DNA from: Candidatus Nomurabacteria bacterium
Lineage (GTDB): Bacteria > Patescibacteriota > Saccharimonadia > Saccharimonadales > Saccharimonadaceae
Length of the DNA: 64,000 nucleotides
Assembly: GCA_031262695.1 (NCBI GenBank)
Contig: JAISHF010000003.1
Location: 36,485 to 100,484 of the forward strand
Direction: 5' to 3'
The position numbers and the translations under genes are program-made. Below are positions 9,103 through 16,410 of the stretch, one piece after another; position 1 is the stretch's first letter; each line of letters opens with the position of its first letter. The notes under the pieces were generated by a model that was not told the DNA's origin, ran no database searches, and saw only the letters and a list, made by a program, of their open reading frames with translations.

Positions 9103-10366
9103 GAGTTTATTGGAGAGGCTGGGCAAATTAGGCTTGCCGAGTGAGCCGGGGGTGTATTTTCACCATGACAAAAATGGCAAGATAATTTATATTGGAAAGG
9201 CGGCAAACCTGAAAAATCGCGTGAGTTCATATTATCGTAATTCTAAGACTCGTGACGCAAAAACACGGGCGTTGGTGGCGGATATTGCGAACACGACTTG
9301 GCGGACGACGGAGAGCGAGTTGGATGCATTATTCTTGGAGTCAGAATTGGTTAAACGATATCACCCGAAATATAACATTTTATTACAGGACGATAAGTCG
9401 GCGATTTATGTGCGGGTTGGGGCGGAGGCGGTGCCATATATTGCGCTTGTGCATATTCCGCTGGATGATGGGGCGAAATATTTTGGGCCGTATTATGCAA
9501 AGTTGCCGATTAAAAAGGCGCTAAAAGCTTTGCGGCGAGTTTTTCCGTTTTATGATAGGCCGTATGATGGAAAGCGGAATTTGTATTCGCAATTAAAATT
9601 GACACCAGCGTTGGAGTTGGCGCGGGATACGGCAGAATATAAGGAGCGGCTAAAACTTTATAAAGTTAATTTGCGGACTTTACAGAAAGTTTTGGCGGGT
9701 AAGCGGGAGGATGTGGAAAAGGTTTTGCGGCACGAGATGGCTGAAGCGAGTGAAGCGCAAAATTTTGAGCGGGCGGCGCAACTGCGCAATCAGATTTATG
9801 GGCTTGGCGCTTTGACGCAAAAAATGATTTTTGCGGGTGATGAGTTTGTGGAACTTTCGGCCGATCCGGCGCTTTTGGAGTTGGCGCGGGTGCTACAAAT
9901 GGAGCCACCACGGCGGATTGAGGGTTATGATATTAGCCACCAGCAAGGCACTAATGTGGTGGGGAGTTGCGTGGTGTTCAAAAACGGTGTGGCGTCAAGG
10001 GCGGACTATCGGATGTTCAAGTTGCATAACCAAAAAAATGATGATTTTGCAAATATGCGCGAGGTAATTACGCGGCGCTTGAAGCATTTGGAAGATTGGG
10101 GCAAGCCAGATTTGGTGATTATCGACGGCGGGATTGGGCAACTGACGGCAGTGGAAGATTTGCTAATGGCAGCAGGGATTCGGGTGGCGGGCTGGAATAA
10201 GTCTTCTAGAGAACTGATTGTGGCGAACGAACAAGGGTTTCACCGCACGGCAAAATTAGCCGAAAGCTCGCATGCCTATAAGTTGATTGTGCGAATTGAT
10301 GACGAGGCGCATCGTTTTGCGGTGAATTATCACACAAAGTTGAAGCGCAAGTCGATGCTAAAATAG
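9092..10366 (+). CDS. uvrC: Excinuclease ABC subunit C, short form without HhH
   Basis: UvrC makes the two incisions of nucleotide excision repair. The GIY-YIG nuclease (residues about 14-90: GVYF...IIYIGKA) makes the 3' cut. The UVR motif (about 205-235) binds UvrB. The RNase H-like domain (about 265-420, with DISHQQG, IIDGG and HRFAVNYH) makes the 5' cut. The protein ends at 424 residues, right after the RNase H-like domain, whereas usual UvrC is about 600 and ends in a helix-hairpin-helix pair. The region between GIY-YIG and the UVR motif also looks compact. All nuclease motifs are intact, so the gene is trimmed rather than broken. Confidence 0.93.
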   Translation: MSDESLLERLGKLGLPSEPGVYFHHDKNGKIIYIGKAANLKNRVSSYYRNSKTRDAKTRALVADIANTTWRTTESELDALFLESELVKRYHPKYNILLQDDKSAIYVRVGAEAVPYIALVHIPLDDGAKYFGPYYAKLPIKKALKALRRVFPFYDRPYDGKRNLYSQLKLTPALELARDTAEYKERLKLYKVNLRTLQKVLAGKREDVEKVLRHEMAEASEAQNFERAAQLRNQIYGLGALTQKMIFAGDEFVELSADPALLELARVLQMEPPRRIEGYDISHQQGTNVVGSCVVFKNGVASRADYRMFKLHNQKNDDFANMREVITRRLKHLEDWGKPDLVIIDGGIGQLTAVEDLLMAAGIRVAGWNKSSRELIVANEQGFHRTAKLAESSHAYKLIVRIDDEAHRFAVNYHTKLKRKSMLK

Positions 10367-10371
10367 AGTTT

Positions 10372-11193
10372 TTATTCGCTTGGATAGAGCTCGGTGTAGA
10401 GGGCGTAGAGTTCGTCGCTTGGCTCGGGTTCTACTACATAAGGCACACGCATAACGATAAATTTGAGTGGGGCCATGGCTGGGATGTCGCCGAAAGCGGT
10501 TTCGCCGTAGGCTTTTTGGTATGGGATAGAGATTTCGCGGACGCCGCCGACGCGGAGGCCTTCAATGGCAGTGTCGCATGGTTCGTCGTCGGTTTCAACT
10601 TTGGAATCGGTGCAGATGCGGGCGCCTGTGGACGAGCCGCCGACGCGGCCAATCAGGCCTTCTTTGAAGCCAGTAATGAAATCGGTGGTGGCGCTAGTTG
10701 GAAAGCGGACGCGTGTCGCGGTCTTCCATGCGTTTGGGTCGGTAGCGCCGTCGTCGTTAGCGGTGGTTTCAAAACTAGAATCAAAAACGGTTTCGTTGCC
10801 GAGCCAGCCGATGTAAAGGAGGGAGTTGTCGTCAGTGATATCAGTGAGAGGGTCGCCCTCGCCTACGACGAGATCTTTGACTTTAAGCTCAGTGAGATTG
10901 GCGGCGACGTAACTTTTGATGTTTTTGCGGTATTTAGCAAAAGTGGCGAAGTATGTTTCGTTAGTTTCGTCAGCAGCAGCAGTGAGCTGGTTGCCGTATT
11001 CTTCAAGCATTTGATTTAATTTTTCTTCTTTGGCCTTTTGTTCGGCGAGTAGAATCTCGTTGATTTTTTCTTGGTTGTTGCTGCCGAGTGCCATACTTAC
11101 GAATAGCGCACCTGTAGAGATAATCATTAGTGCGGCAATAGCCACAACGGCAACGCGAGTTTTGGCGGAAGTTTTTTGTTCAACTGCAATCAT
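10372..11193 (-). CDS. Membrane-anchored FKBP-type peptidyl-prolyl isomerase
   Basis: The C-terminal part of this 273-residue protein resembles the FKBP fold: TVFDSSFETT, FITGFKEGLIGRVGG, GGVREISIPYQKAYGE and a closing MAPLKFIVMRV strand. Such proteins speed prolyl isomerisation and help exported proteins fold. A membrane segment at about residues 13-35 followed by a coiled, Glu/Lys-rich linker would hold the domain outside the cell. A short Cys-containing insertion (ICTDSKVETDDEPCD) breaks the domain. ATG 11193 was chosen over a longer ORF because AGGAG lies just upstream and a TATAAT-rich promoter precedes that. Confidence 0.85.
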   Translation of the reverse strand: MIAVEQKTSAKTRVAVVAIAALMIISTGALFVSMALGSNNQEKINEILLAEQKAKEEKLNQMLEEYGNQLTAAADETNETYFATFAKYRKNIKSYVAANLTELKVKDLVVGEGDPLTDITDDNSLLYIGWLGNETVFDSSFETTANDDGATDPNAWKTATRVRFPTSATTDFITGFKEGLIGRVGGSSTGARICTDSKVETDDEPCDTAIEGLRVGGVREISIPYQKAYGETAFGDIPAMAPLKFIVMRVPYVVEPEPSDELYALYTELYPSE

Positions 11194-11224
11194 GAAGGCT
11201 CTCCTATATATATTATATATTGTA

Positions 11225-13774
11225 TCAGATAGTAGTGAGGTTTTCAAGGGTGGTCATAATGGCGTTTACTTCGGCGGAGAGGAGGGTGCGGGCGGAGTTG
11301 GTAAAAGTAAGGTGGAAGGTGAAAGTTTTGGCGCCGTCTTTTGCAAAAATATTGCGTGGTTCAAGCGTCCAGGTAGTGTCTTGGCCGACGGTCTGTTGGA
11401 TTTGGCTTTGGACGGCGGTGAGGATTTCGGTGTAAGTTTTGTCGCTTGTGAGCGAGAGGTCGCGTTTAACGCTCGGGAAGCGGCTGAAAGCGATTGGCGT
11501 GCGAGGGGTGGCGTCAGCGGATTGTTTGGCATTTAGCAAAATATTAAGGTCTAAAAATTCGGCGGCACAAATCGGGGTAGTGGCGCCGAATTGTTCGGTG
11601 ATAGCGGCTTGGAGGCGACCGAAGCGGGCGAGTTCTTGGCCGTTTAGGGTAATTTTGGCAGAATGGTCGGTATAGAGCGGGTCGTCAAGTGGTTCTAGTG
11701 TGAAATCGGAAAGACAAAGGGTATTGAGAAGTGTGATAACCCAGTGCTTTATGGTGTAAAAATCGCTGCCGGTTTGCAAAAGAGCGAGTTGCTGGTGCTC
11801 GTCTGGCACGCCATCGCTCGTGAGCGGGCGAGTTTTGTCAAAAACTTGGTTGAGTTCAAAAATTGTAAACGAGCGATCGAGATCGCGGAGGTTTAATTCT
11901 AGCTTGGCAAGCAAGCTTGGCAATAGGCGAGGGCGGATAATTTGTAATTCGGGCGAAATGGAGTTAGCAATCTCGTAGGCGGTATCGGTGGGGAGGTTGC
12001 ATTTTTCGAGCAGGTTGCGGCTGATAAAACTATAAGTCAGGGCTTCGTTGCTGCCATAACTTGCGAGGTGGTTGCGGAGGAGTTTGGTGAAGTCGCCGAC
12101 TTCGTCGGGGGCAGGGGCGGCGGCATGGCGAGTTGGTAACTGGAAGGCGAGGTTGTCAAAGCCGAGTAGGCGGCCAATTTCTTCAATAATGTCTTCGGCG
12201 ATGTTGATGTCAGTGCGCCAGTAAGGAGGGTGAGTGATGAGTTGATGGTCAGCCCAGCCAGCGTCAAAGTTGACATTGTGGAGGGCGGATTCAACTTCGG
12301 TTTCGGAATAATTGCTACCAAGCGTGGCGTTGATTGCAGTTAGCGTGGTAGTGACGGTCGGCGTAGGTGTGTTTTTGCCGTCAGTGGCGAGGGTGGAGCG
12401 AAGGCCAAAACCGAGGTTTTTGCGGAGAGAAGTGGCGGCAAGTAAGACAACTTGGTCGGCAAGCGCGGCGGGTTGACCCTTGGTAAAACGAGTGACAGCC
12501 TCAGAAAAAATACCATAGCGGAAGCTGGTTTCGCGGATACGGTAGAGATTGAATGAGGCGCTCTCAACAACGATGCGCTTGGTAGTGTCGTCGATTTCGG
12601 TAGAGAGCCCACCCATGACGCCGGCAAGAGCAATCGGCACATCGTTGCTAGTGATGACGGTGTCGCGTTCGGTGAGTTGGATAGTCTTGTGGTTAATGAG
12701 TTCTAGGCTTTCGCCCTTTTTAGCGGCGCGAATAGTGATGCTGGCAGTTTGTTTGCCGCCGACAGCGAGCAATTTATCGTAGTCAAAGAAGTGGAGTGGT
12801 TGGCCGGTGAGGAGCATTAGGTAGTTAGACCAATCTACAAGTGGGTTGACCGTGCGAATATTAGAGAGCATTAGCGGGATGCCGACTTGGCAGAGATGGG
12901 CAAATTCGCTCGGCTGCTCGGATTCTTTGGCGAGGCCATCTTCTAAAATGATGGCGTTGTAGCGGGGGCAGAGGGCCGGGTCCTCAATTTTGACATCAAG
13001 TGAAATGGCGCTATCGGCGGAGACGATGGCGTTTTTGCTGACCTTAGCCCATTCGCCGGCGTCAATTTTGCGGAGACGCTCAATGTTGCTAGCAATTTCG
13101 GTGGCTTGCAGATAGTCTGGTGTGGCAAATGGCTTACCAAAAATACCAGCGACTTCGCGGGCAAAACCAATGACGCCGAAACAGTCGGGGCGATGGGTGA
13201 GAGATTTGTTCTCAATGTCAAGAAGCGTGCTGCCGAGCCCCATAACCTCACCGAGGGGGGCGCCGATAATCTCGGAGGCGTCCTCGGGGCGGTCAATTTC
13301 TAAAATGCCGTCGTGGGCAGTACCGAGGTCGAGCTCGTCAATCGCGGCAAGCATGCCGTAGCTTTGATGGCCGCGGAGCTTTTTGGCACCAATAATAAAT
13401 GGCTCTTTATCGTTAAAAGTAGAGGGGACAGTAGCGCCGGGGGCAATCCAAGCTGCGAGCATACCAGCACGAACATTGGGCGCACCGCAGACAACCGGAA
13501 TCCACCCCTTCGAGTTCCGAGCAATTAGCTCGTCTGGGGCATACCTCTCCATTATACCACAGTCATCCACAAAAGTCAAGTGCAAATGGTCAGAATCAGC
13601 GATTTTTTCGCAAGTTTTAACTTCTACAACGAAAATTCCGTCGTATTTGCCGTCGTTATTTTTGATGACTTCTTCAACTTCAACGAGGCGTGAACCGATG
13701 CGTTCGGCGAGTTCTTCATCTGTAATATTAGACAAATCAACGAATTTTTCTAACCATTTGCGGGCGATAATCAT
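11225..13774 (-). CDS. pheT: Phenylalanyl-tRNA synthetase beta subunit
   Basis: PheT pairs with PheS as an alpha2-beta2 enzyme that charges tRNA-Phe; a tRNA-Phe gene lies 3 kb away. The 849-residue protein has the EMAP-like tRNA-binding region (VCGAPNVRAGM near residue 95), the B3/B4 editing core (about 230-420), the B5 domain, the catalytic-like fold with the PYWRTDI...DIIEEIGRLLGFD motif near 530, and a C-terminal FDX-ACB domain (FPSVKRDLSLTSD to the end). Its ATG overlaps the pheS stop by 4 nt (ATGA). An insertion near residues 68-86 coincides with a consensus promoter inside the gene. Confidence 0.96.
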   Translation of the reverse strand: MIIARKWLEKFVDLSNITDEELAERIGSRLVEVEEVIKNNDGKYDGIFVVEVKTCEKIADSDHLHLTFVDDCGIMERYAPDELIARNSKGWIPVVCGAPNVRAGMLAAWIAPGATVPSTFNDKEPFIIGAKKLRGHQSYGMLAAIDELDLGTAHDGILEIDRPEDASEIIGAPLGEVMGLGSTLLDIENKSLTHRPDCFGVIGFAREVAGIFGKPFATPDYLQATEIASNIERLRKIDAGEWAKVSKNAIVSADSAISLDVKIEDPALCPRYNAIILEDGLAKESEQPSEFAHLCQVGIPLMLSNIRTVNPLVDWSNYLMLLTGQPLHFFDYDKLLAVGGKQTASITIRAAKKGESLELINHKTIQLTERDTVITSNDVPIALAGVMGGLSTEIDDTTKRIVVESASFNLYRIRETSFRYGIFSEAVTRFTKGQPAALADQVVLLAATSLRKNLGFGLRSTLATDGKNTPTPTVTTTLTAINATLGSNYSETEVESALHNVNFDAGWADHQLITHPPYWRTDINIAEDIIEEIGRLLGFDNLAFQLPTRHAAAPAPDEVGDFTKLLRNHLASYGSNEALTYSFISRNLLEKCNLPTDTAYEIANSISPELQIIRPRLLPSLLAKLELNLRDLDRSFTIFELNQVFDKTRPLTSDGVPDEHQQLALLQTGSDFYTIKHWVITLLNTLCLSDFTLEPLDDPLYTDHSAKITLNGQELARFGRLQAAITEQFGATTPICAAEFLDLNILLNAKQSADATPRTPIAFSRFPSVKRDLSLTSDKTYTEILTAVQSQIQQTVGQDTTWTLEPRNIFAKDGAKTFTFHLTFTNSARTLLSAEVNAIMTTLENLTTI
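13551..13579 (-). promoter_or_regulatory. Consensus promoter inside pheT
   Basis: Reading the minus strand, TTGACT (13574-13579), a 17-nt spacer ending in TGTGG, and TATAAT (13551-13556) form a near-perfect sigma-70-type promoter within pheT codons 65-75. Whether it is used is unknown. Confidence 0.5.
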
Positions 13775-14787
13775 TTGAGTTCCTCCAAGGCCTTGATGCG
13801 GCCGCTTTCTAAGACGCGGATGTCGGCGATATGACGCTTAAGCATAACGAGGCGATCAATGCCGCCGCCCCAAGCAAAGCCGCGGAATTCGGTAGGGTCG
13901 AGGCCGGCCATTTTGAGGACATTGGGGTGAATCATACCGCAGCCGAGCATTTCGAGCCAGCCACCGCCACCGAGCGAGGCGGGTTTTTCAATCATAAATT
14001 CTAGGCCGGGTTCGACAAACGGGAAGAAGGCCGGCTGGGTCTTGATGGCGAGTTTTTGACCGTAGTAGGTCTCAAAAAAGTTGCGGAGCAGGCCGAGCAT
14101 TTGGGCGAGATTGGCATCGCGCGAGACATAAACACCTTCGCATTGGTAGAAGGTGTGTTCGTGGGTGGCGTCGGCGTCTTCGTTGCGAAAGCAGCGGCCA
14201 TAAGAAACGCTGGCGATTGACTCATTCTGTTCAACGAGGGCGGTGCGGCCAGCAAGCAAGATGCGATTTTGCATAGTAGAGGTGTGGGCGGGCGGGATGA
14301 AGCCCTCACGGGTGCGGAAGGTGTCAAAATTATCGCGGGCAGGGTGGCCTTCGGGGAAGTTGAGAGCCTCAAACATATGAAAATCGTCGTCTAATTGGCG
14401 GCTCTCAACGGCAGAGAAGCCCATATCGCGATAAATGGCGACGACGCGCTCGATTTCTTCGGTCAAGGGGTGGCGTGAGCCGATATCGGCGGTGCCGAGA
14501 GTTGGTTTGGCAACGGTGCCTTCGGGGGTACTGGCGGCAAATGGAGCAGTGATGTCAATTTGTGGTAAGGCCTCGGGGGCGCTGGTTTTGAGGGTGGTGG
14601 TTTCGGCGATGATAGTTTCAAGAGATAATTTAAGATTATTTAATTCGCGACCAAAGTCGGCGCGTTTGGCTGGCTCAATCTGCATGATGTGCGCGGTGGC
14701 GGCTTGCCATTCGGCTGATTTGAAGACACGGCTATCGCCTTGACGGGCACGGCGTCCCAGTTCTTCTTTTAGTTCTCTCAAATCCAT
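13771..14787 (-). CDS. pheS: Phenylalanyl-tRNA synthetase alpha subunit
   Basis: PheS is the catalytic subunit of PheRS. The 338 residues contain a coiled N-terminal region, motif 2 (RCFRNEDADATHEHTFYQCEG), the phenylalanine-site segment EPGLEFMIEKP, and motif 3 (FRGFAWGGGIDRLVMLK). An upstream ATG five codons earlier lies inside the promoter, so ATG 14787 was chosen. It sits 6 nt after a TATATT box, again leaderless. pheS leads the pheS-pheT operon with a 4-nt ATGA overlap. Confidence 0.96.
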   Translation of the reverse strand: MDLRELKEELGRRARQGDSRVFKSAEWQAATAHIMQIEPAKRADFGRELNNLKLSLETIIAETTTLKTSAPEALPQIDITAPFAASTPEGTVAKPTLGTADIGSRHPLTEEIERVVAIYRDMGFSAVESRQLDDDFHMFEALNFPEGHPARDNFDTFRTREGFIPPAHTSTMQNRILLAGRTALVEQNESIASVSYGRCFRNEDADATHEHTFYQCEGVYVSRDANLAQMLGLLRNFFETYYGQKLAIKTQPAFFPFVEPGLEFMIEKPASLGGGGWLEMLGCGMIHPNVLKMAGLDPTEFRGFAWGGGIDRLVMLKRHIADIRVLESGRIKALEELK

Positions 14788-14802
14788 ATAATAAATATAC
14801 AC
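14788..14802 (-). promoter_or_regulatory. pheS -10 box, leaderless geometry
   Basis: TATATT on the minus strand (14794-14799), preceded by GTG, is 6 nt from the pheS ATG. Confidence 0.55.
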
Positions 14803-14826
14803 TATATTGCTACTCTATGCAACCAG

Positions 14827-15081
14827 TTAGGCGGTACCCATTTTTGACATCAGAAAAACGAGGCCAGCAAAAATCGCTACTATTAGAATAGTAAGCCAAA
14901 AACGGGCGGCGTCGCCTTCGCGGCGGGTGAAGTCGGTGACATATTTTGACTTGTCTACCATGTCAGGGGTTTCAATATCTAAAACATTGTTAAGTCGTTT
15001 GGCGTCGCGCTCGCGCAATTCGCGGGCGATACGCTCAGCGAGGCGCCCTTCTGACCCTTGTTGACGTTGTATAATTGCCAT
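14827..15081 (-). CDS. Small membrane-anchored protein, unknown function
   Basis: An 84-residue protein with a highly charged N-terminal half, rich in Arg, Glu and Asp (about 1-60), and one C-terminal membrane segment (about 62-80), i.e. a tail-anchored topology. A GGGAG tract lies about 12 nt before ATG 15081. The longer ORF upstream runs into the divergent channel gene and was rejected. The divergent arrangement shares a promoter region of about 55 nt with the aquaporin-like gene. No family was recognised. Confidence 0.7.
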   Translation of the reverse strand: MAIIQRQQGSEGRLAERIARELRERDAKRLNNVLDIETPDMVDKSKYVTDFTRREGDAARFWLTILIVAIFAGLVFLMSKMGTA

Positions 15082-15085
15082 ACTC

Positions 15086-15114
15086 TTGACACTCCCATTA
15101 AAGTTTGATAATAT
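15086..15114 (+). promoter_or_regulatory. -35/-10 promoter of the channel gene
   Basis: TTGACA (15086-15091), a 17-nt spacer and TAATAT (15109-15114) precede a short leader with AAGGAGGAG before ATG 15137. This belongs to the -35/-10 plus Shine-Dalgarno class, unlike most housekeeping genes here. Confidence 0.6.
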
Positions 15115-15136
15115 GAGTATATCATAAGGAGGAGAA

Positions 15137-16081
15137 ATGGCAACTAAAAAGGCTAAAAAACCAGTAGCTAAGTCGGCAAAAACGGCAAAGCCAGTGGCAA
15201 AAGGCGAAACCACGGTTAATATTACCGAGGTTAACGAGACGGTGATTATCGCATCACCAGCAAAAGAGAGCGGCACTTGCGAGCCTAAGGGTGCATTGTG
15301 CGGCTTTTTTAAGAAAAAGCATGAGGACGAGGATATCTTGACGATCTTTCGTAGTCCACGGATTATTGGCGCGATTTTGGGTGAGATTATCGGCACGATG
15401 CTTTTGTCAATCGCGGTTTTGGCGATGGGCTTTGAGCCGATTTACTTGGTGTTTGTATTCTTGTTTGTAACCTTAGTGGTTTACCCAATCTCAGGCGCGC
15501 ACCTTAACCCAATTGTGTCGCTTGGCGCGATGGTGACGCGGCGCATTTCAGCAATCCGCGGGATTTTCTATATCATTGCACAGTTGATTGGTGCAATGCT
15601 TGGCTGGTTGATTGTCCAGTGGTTGATTGGTATGGCGACTTCGGATGCGTCTAGTACCGAGATTACGGCGACAACGATTAAGGCGATTACTGATAATGAC
15701 TCTTTAACTGGTAGTGCTTCAAATCTTGGTGGTTTGATTGCGGTTGAGGCGATTGGCGCGGTGATTTACGGTTTTGCATTTGCGCGGGCGTTCAAGTTTA
15801 AGAAGTCGGCGTTTACCTTTGCGGCCGTGGTGGCGACAGGCGTGTTTACGGCGCTTTTGATTGGCTTGTTCGTTTCTTACCAATTCTTTGGCGTGCAAGG
15901 CACCTTTGCTTTCAACCCAGCGCTCGCGGTGGCTTTGGAGGCGTTTATGGCACAAGATACGATTGTTTGGAAGGCGCTCATCACCTATGCGCTCGTGCCA
16001 TTGGTGGCCGGTGTAGTTGGTTTCATCTTAGCCGATTTGACAGCGGCGCTTGCGGGCGAAAGTTGCGACTGCGAGAAATAA
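15137..16081 (+). CDS. Aquaporin / MIP-family channel
   Basis: MIP channels pass water or small solutes such as glycerol. The 314-residue protein has six membrane segments from about residue 70 on. The two half-helix motifs are GAHLNPIVSLG (an NPI variant of NPA) in the first half and FNPALAVALEAF (canonical NPA) in the second. A long N-terminal extension of about 65 residues is Lys/Ala-rich and then Val/Thr-rich, unusual for the family and probably cytoplasmic. A strong AAGGAGGAG site sets the start. A terminator follows. Water versus glycerol selectivity cannot be decided by eye. Confidence 0.88.
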   Translation: MATKKAKKPVAKSAKTAKPVAKGETTVNITEVNETVIIASPAKESGTCEPKGALCGFFKKKHEDEDILTIFRSPRIIGAILGEIIGTMLLSIAVLAMGFEPIYLVFVFLFVTLVVYPISGAHLNPIVSLGAMVTRRISAIRGIFYIIAQLIGAMLGWLIVQWLIGMATSDASSTEITATTIKAITDNDSLTGSASNLGGLIAVEAIGAVIYGFAFARAFKFKKSAFTFAAVVATGVFTALLIGLFVSYQFFGVQGTFAFNPALAVALEAFMAQDTIVWKALITYALVPLVAGVVGFILADLTAALAGESCDCEK

Positions 16082-16091
16082 GTTAGCTCTT

Positions 16092-16123
16092 AAAAAGCAC
16101 CAGTTGTGAGGCTGGTGCTTTTT
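16092..16123 (+). terminator. Terminator after the channel gene
   Basis: A stem of about 11 bp (AAAAGCACCAG...CTGGTGCTTTT) with an 8-nt loop and a T-run lies just after the MIP stop codon. Confidence 0.85.
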
Positions 16124-16128
16124 GCACC

Positions 16129-16157
16129 TTGCGTTTTCGTCTTATGTATGATATATT
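16129..16157 (+). promoter_or_regulatory. Promoter of the tRNA-Phe/tRNA-Ala pair
   Basis: TTGCGT (16129-16134), a 17-nt spacer and TATATT (16152-16157), with the tRNA beginning 9 nt later. Confidence 0.55.
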
Positions 16158-16165
16158 GTATCTGT

Positions 16166-16241
16166 GGTTCTGTAGCTCAGTTGGTAGAGCAGAGGCCTGA
16201 AGAGCCTTGTGTCGCTGGTTCAAGTCCAGCCGGAACCACCA
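16166..16241 (+). tRNA. tRNA-Phe (anticodon GAA)
   Basis: A full cloverleaf can be folded. The acceptor arm is 16166-16172 with 16231-16237 (one G-U pair). The anticodon stem is 16192-16196 with 16204-16208 and the loop CTGAAGA reads GAA. The CCA end (16239-16241) is encoded. It is followed after one base by tRNA-Ala. Confidence 0.95.
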
Positions 16242-16242
16242 T

Positions 16243-16319
16243 GGGGACATAGCTCAGTTGGCTAGAGCACCTGCTTTGCAAGCAGGGGGTCCAGGGTTCG
16301 AGTCCCTGTGTCTCCACCA
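16243..16319 (+). tRNA. tRNA-Ala (anticodon TGC)
   Basis: Cloverleaf with acceptor GGGGACA/TGTCTCC, anticodon stem CCTGC/GCAGG and loop TTTGCAA giving TGC. CCA is encoded. Probably one transcript with tRNA-Phe. PheRS and AlaRS genes are both in this window. Confidence 0.96.
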
Positions 16320-16326
16320 ATCTTTC

Positions 16327-16364
16327 AGTTTTCTTTTTAGAAAAGAAAACTGCCTAAGAAAACT
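16327..16364. repeat. Recurring GTTTTC hairpin element, copy 1
   Basis: A perfect 11-bp hairpin with loop TAG (AGTTTTCTTTT/AAAAGAAAACT) is followed by GCCTAAGAAAA and then by a terminator. Further copies begin at 28717 and 57260. Confidence 0.7.
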
Positions 16365-16371
16365 TATTAAG

Positions 16372-16404
16372 AAAAATGGGCAAAAATATATGTTACCCAT
16401 TTTT
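16372..16404. terminator. Terminator between tRNA-Ala and uvrD
   Basis: A 9-bp stem (16372-16380 with 16396-16404, AAAAATGGG/CCCATTTTT) with A and T flanks, suited to stopping the convergent tRNA and uvrD transcripts. Confidence 0.65.
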
Positions 16405-16410
16405 CATGTT

